Under the pieces are notes generated by a model. The model saw only the letters and a program-made list of their open reading frames with translations, ran no database searches and had not been told where the DNA came from. A stretch of DNA of 42,089 bases. It comes from Caryophanales bacterium (GTDB lineage: Bacteria; Bacillota_I; Bacilli_A; RFN20; CAG-826). The stretch's first letter is position 1; the number at the start of each line of letters is the position of its first letter. A program made the translations under genes and the position numbers. The DNA lies in assembly GCA_028726925.1 (NCBI GenBank), contig JAQYPI010000120.1, positions 1 to 42,089 on the forward strand, read 5' to 3'. Below, piece by piece: positions 39,122 to 42,089 of the stretch.

Positions 39122-40583
39122 GGAGAAATGCCTCCAAAGCGGCCCTGGGGCCCAAGGTGCGGATATCGCGGAAATATTTCGCGAAGAGGGTCCGAATCAC
39201 GGTGTTTTCCGCGAGGTTTTTGCCGAAGAAAGCGGTCGAGCCGAGGAATTGGGTGATGAAAGCATCTTCATCGCCGGTCTTCTCGAGTTCTTCATAGAGG
39301 CGCGCCATCGCCGCGAGGTTCTCGGGGGAATCCTTGAGGGGAATCTCTTCTTCTTTCCCGTCTTTGACCCGCTTACCGGAATAGAACACGGCGAGGGAAG
39401 CGAGGGCGTAAACGAGGTGGCGCGGGGAAATGCCGAGGGCGATGTCGTCCTCGATGATCGGCAAGTCACGTTCCTTGAATTTCGGGATCGAGTTCAAGGC
39501 GATCGAAAGGAGGGCGTGATGGACGTAAGGATTGAGAAAACGGTCGAGGACGTCCGAGGCGAAACGGTCCGCGCCCGCGGTGTGGACGGTCGGCAGGGTT
39601 TCCGTTTCGATCTCACCTTTGAGGAAAGCGGCGACTTCGGGATCGAGCAAGGATTCGCGGACCTCGTCGTGGCCGAGCAGGTACGCGACGGGAACCAAGG
39701 AAGTGTGGGAGCCGTTGAGGATGCGGACCTTCCTTTGCTTGTAAGGGTGGACGTCCGGGACGTAAATCGCGTGGAGGCCGACCTTATGGACCGGGAAACG
39801 CTCTTCGACATAGGATTCTTCCTTGAGAACGAAGAGGTGAAAGTATTCCCCTTTTACCATGTTGTTGTCGACGTAGCCGAATTCTTCGCACAGGGAAGGG
39901 AATTCGTCGCGCGGGAAACCCGGGACGATGCGGTCGACGAGCGTCGAGGTGTAATGGCAATCCTCACGGAGGAAGGAAAGGAACCCTTCGTCCATGCCCC
40001 GTGCCTCGGCAAGATGCAAAAGCACTTCCTTGAGGCGGTCGCCATTATCGTCGATGAGCTCGCAAGGGAGGATGGCGAGGCCATGTCCGCGGCCGAGCGT
40101 GTCATAACGCCTCTTGAGCAAGGCGAGCAACTTCCCGGGGAAGGAAACGGGAGTTTCCGTTTCGAGGTCGATGGAGACGTCCTTTTCCTCGAAGCAGATG
40201 CCGGCTTCCGTCGTGTTGGAGACGATGACCTCCAAGTCCTTCGATTCGCCATAATGGAGGAAAGAGGCGTAATCATCGTAGGGGTTCACGAAATCGTCCA
40301 AGACATCGATGAGGCGGGTATCGCGGACGGCTTTCCCTTCCTCGTTGATGCCCTGCAGGATAAGGGTGTAAAGGCCGTCTTGCTCCTTGAGTTCCTTGAC
40401 TCTGCCAAAAGGCAAAGGCTGGACGACGACCACATGCCCCTCGTATTGGCCGGAATCGTTCATCTTCTGGATGAGCCAGTCGACGAAGGCGCGCAGAAAA
40501 TTCCCCTCGCCAAATTGCATGATCTTGATGGGGGCGGTCGTCTTCTTGGCGACCTTGGCGCTCAACATGGGCAACGTTTTCAT
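39114..40583 (-). CDS. uxaB: Tagaturonate reductase (altronate oxidoreductase)
   Basis: A 489-residue NADH-dependent polyol/mannitol dehydrogenase-family enzyme that reduces D-tagaturonate to D-altronate. The UxaB-specific N terminus is QFGEGNFLRAFVDWLIQKMN. Further family features are IVSNTTEAGI, LPCELIDDNGDRLK, CHYTSTLVDRIVPGFPR and the catalytic Lys/Asn/His region VRILNGSHTSLVPVAYLLG. Length matches E. coli UxaB (483 aa); the N terminus argues against the fructuronate reductase UxuB. AAAGGA is about nine bases before the ATG. It lies 17 bases after the GH105 gene. Confidence 0.95.
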   Translation of the reverse strand: MKTLPMLSAKVAKKTTAPIKIMQFGEGNFLRAFVDWLIQKMNDSGQYEGHVVVVQPLPFGRVKELKEQDGLYTLILQGINEEGKAVRDTRLIDVLDDFVNPYDDYASFLHYGESKDLEVIVSNTTEAGICFEEKDVSIDLETETPVSFPGKLLALLKRRYDTLGRGHGLAILPCELIDDNGDRLKEVLLHLAEARGMDEGFLSFLREDCHYTSTLVDRIVPGFPRDEFPSLCEEFGYVDNNMVKGEYFHLFVLKEESYVEERFPVHKVGLHAIYVPDVHPYKQRKVRILNGSHTSLVPVAYLLGHDEVRESLLDPEVAAFLKGEIETETLPTVHTAGADRFASDVLDRFLNPYVHHALLSIALNSIPKFKERDLPIIEDDIALGISPRHLVYALASLAVFYSGKRVKDGKEEEIPLKDSPENLAAMARLYEELEKTGDEDAFITQFLGSTAFFGKNLAENTVIRTLFAKYFRDIRTLGPRAALEAFLHE

Positions 40584-40600
40584 AGAATAGAATCCTTTCT

Positions 40601-41689
40601 TTATCCACGAAGATATTCGCTGTAAGCCATCATGAACGGGCCGACCCCTTTGGAGTCGTCCGCCACGACGGGTTCGGATAGATAATAAGCGATCGATCCG
40701 TTCCGCCTCTCATTATCAAGGCCGGAGACGAGGCAAATGTTCTCCAAATGCCCGTCTTTGAGGTGAGCGCGGACGACGCCTTCGAAGATCGCCGCCCCAT
40801 GGGCGGTCTCTTCGTATGGGAGGAGGCCGATCCTAGCGCCTTTAAGATAACCATACGCGAGCATGATGCTGCCGCTCGTCTCTTCGTAATTGCCTTCGAC
40901 TTCCAGGGCGGGGAGGTCTTTGTAAAGGCGGGTTGTGGGGTTCTCAAACGGGGCGAGGGAGGAGAGGACGTGGCGAAGCTGCTTCTTGAAGAAGGGGACC
41001 CGATGGGAATACCCGTTCTCTTGCAGGATGGAAGCGACATCACAATCGGCCATCGCGAGCCAACCGACGGAACGGAGCCAGACATGGGGGCTTCTTCCCG
41101 TCTCGGGGTTGGCCCATTGCATCGTTTTCGTCTCGTCATAGCAATGATAATAAAGGCCGTCTTTCCCCACGTTGCAAGTCTCCACGTTCTTGAACTGCGT
41201 GACGAGGTCGGAAATGGCCTTGCGGTTCTTCGCTTTGCTCGCGACCATCGCGTAGAAAGGGGACGCCATGAAGAGGCCATCGAGCCATAGCTGGGATGGG
41301 TAGCGGTTCTTGTGGATGAAGGACCCGTTCTTGAGCCGCGGCTGGACCGGGAACTGGGCGGCCATGGCTTCGATGGCTTTCTCGAATTTCGCCACATGCT
41401 CCATTTCGTTGACTTGGAAAAGGGTAGCCCCGGGCTGGAGGTCGTCGAGATTCGCGTTTTGGATGGAGAAGTTTTCCATTTCCCCGTTCTCGCCGATGTG
41501 CTCCTCGAAATAACGGTTCACGAAATCGAGGTATTTCCTTTCCTTGGTCGCCTTGAAAAGGGAATAGGCGCCGTTGAGGACCACGCCATCCTCATAGCAC
41601 CAACGCCCGTTTTTGTAAGGCTTGTACTGGCTCAAGAACGCGTCGAGATACGCGTCGATGGCCTTCTTTTCGTTTTCGGTCAGTCCCAT
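40601..41689 (-). CDS. GH105 unsaturated rhamnogalacturonyl/glucuronyl hydrolase (YteR-like)
   Basis: A 362-residue (alpha/alpha)6-barrel enzyme, length typical of YteR, that removes the 4,5-unsaturated uronate from lyase-cut pectin fragments. Its product rearranges to the substrate of KduI. Likely catalytic Asp137 is in QLWLDGLFMASPF; other family blocks are LNGAYSLFKAT, NANLDDLQPG, GRSPHVWLRSVGW, ETSGSIMLAYGYLKG and GVGPFMMAY. No signal peptide. AGGAGG (41,700-41,695 on this strand) is five bases before the ATG at 41,689. The same frame continues upstream without a stop into the MATE gene, which is odd and discussed as a finding. Confidence 0.92.
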   Translation of the reverse strand: MGLTENEKKAIDAYLDAFLSQYKPYKNGRWCYEDGVVLNGAYSLFKATKERKYLDFVNRYFEEHIGENGEMENFSIQNANLDDLQPGATLFQVNEMEHVAKFEKAIEAMAAQFPVQPRLKNGSFIHKNRYPSQLWLDGLFMASPFYAMVASKAKNRKAISDLVTQFKNVETCNVGKDGLYYHCYDETKTMQWANPETGRSPHVWLRSVGWLAMADCDVASILQENGYSHRVPFFKKQLRHVLSSLAPFENPTTRLYKDLPALEVEGNYEETSGSIMLAYGYLKGARIGLLPYEETAHGAAIFEGVVRAHLKDGHLENICLVSGLDNERRNGSIAYYLSEPVVADDSKGVGPFMMAYSEYLRG

Positions 41690-41700
41690 GGATGCCTCCT

Positions 41701-42088
41701 TTATTTTCTTTTTTCGCAAAACCTTGAGGATGAAGAGCGCCCCGACGATGAGGGACGTGATCCCGATGAGGATGTTGCTCACACCCATCGAGATGCCCGC
41801 GACCTTGAAGCCATTGCCTTCGAGAGCGGGCAGGTGCGAGCAGATGAGGAAGATCGGGATGCGGTAGACGAAGACGCGAGAGATGTTGATCGCCGAGGCG
41901 ATGCGGGTTTCCCCGAAACCATAGAGGAGCCCGAGGACGGCGCTGTTGATCGCCAAGGTGATGATGCCCATCTTCTCGTAGAAGAACACCTCACTGATCT
42001 GCGCGGCATAGGCATCGACGTCTTCCGCCTTTCGGGCGAAGAAATGGGTGATGGGGTCATTGAAGATCGAGACGATGACCACCCCGAC
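41701..42088 (-). CDS. MATE-family transporter, C-terminal part (cut by window end)
   Basis: About 130 residues of a multidrug/toxin-type (MATE) antiporter: three to four helices with INSAVLGLLYGFGETRIASAINISRVFVYRIPIFLICSHL and GISMGVSNILIGI, as in the last helices of the family, then a basic end (LRKKK). Its start lies beyond the window. In the sequence as given no stop codon separates it from GH105. A TAA at 41,703-41,701 is one frame away and would be used if the six-A run on this strand had five. The listed end assumes that stop. Its role among uronate genes is unclear. Confidence 0.8.
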
Positions 42089-42089
42089 G

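Noticed and set aside
1..42089. CRISPR arrays, tRNA or rRNA genes
   Set aside because: No regularly spaced direct repeats, no tRNA cloverleaf signature (such as GTTCGA with acceptor pairing) and no rRNA sequence were seen.

Overview
The window reads as chromosome of an uncultured, probably gut-dwelling, anaerobic Bacillota (Bacilli / mollicute-related lineages). This is inferred from AGGAGG ribosome binding sites, an LplB/LplC/MsmX-type sugar ABC transporter with a lipoprotein binding protein, a folate ECF S-component behind a tetrahydrofolate riboswitch, a cre-like box and SNF2/SWIM proteins of the ywqA-ywqB type. Base composition is moderately GC-rich. No taxonomic marker such as rRNA is present, so the assignment is tentative.

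Positions 1-18.5 kb are a mosaic of small units: the tail of an unknown gene, an MscS channel, a ROK repressor, a nucleotidyltransferase, an M18 aminopeptidase, a HEPN-like small protein, exonuclease III, a SWIM protein with an SNF2 helicase whose frame is broken near 11,075, an MntP-type transporter, a THF-riboswitch-controlled folate S-component, a membrane protein with a GT2 glycosyltransferase, and a MarR / MacB-like ABC exporter / flavin reductase operon. Several solo genes have a -10 box only 6-10 bases before the ATG and no Shine-Dalgarno sequence, suggesting leaderless or near-leaderless mRNAs.

At about 18.6-20.2 kb lies an IS110-family element: a DEDD transposase of about 400 aa plus a non-coding upstream end that could hold a bridge (seek) RNA.

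From 20.3 to 42.1 kb nearly everything serves pectin / galacturonate use. One long minus-strand operon (34.25 to 20.33 kb) encodes a 6-TM protein, two CUT1 permeases, a 736-aa lipoprotein binding protein flanked by two RNA hairpins, four different four-TM proteins of unknown function, an MsmX-like ATPase, a cytoplasmic GH28, a PucR-type HTH protein, KDPG aldolase, KDG kinase, a GntR regulator and KduI. A second minus-strand operon (42.1 to 36.24 kb) has a MATE transporter tail, GH105, UxaB, UxaA and UxaC. Between them a cytoplasmic pectin methylesterase (+) and a TIM-barrel isomerase-like gene (-) diverge from overlapping promoters. Together they would import oligogalacturonides, demethylate and cleave them inside the cell, and convert galacturonate via tagaturonate, altronate, KDG and KDPG to pyruvate and glyceraldehyde-3-phosphate. 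No kduD is in the window, so the KduI product has no visible reductase. Two identical 12-bp palindromes, one before the transporter operon and one before eda, are the likely GntR operators.
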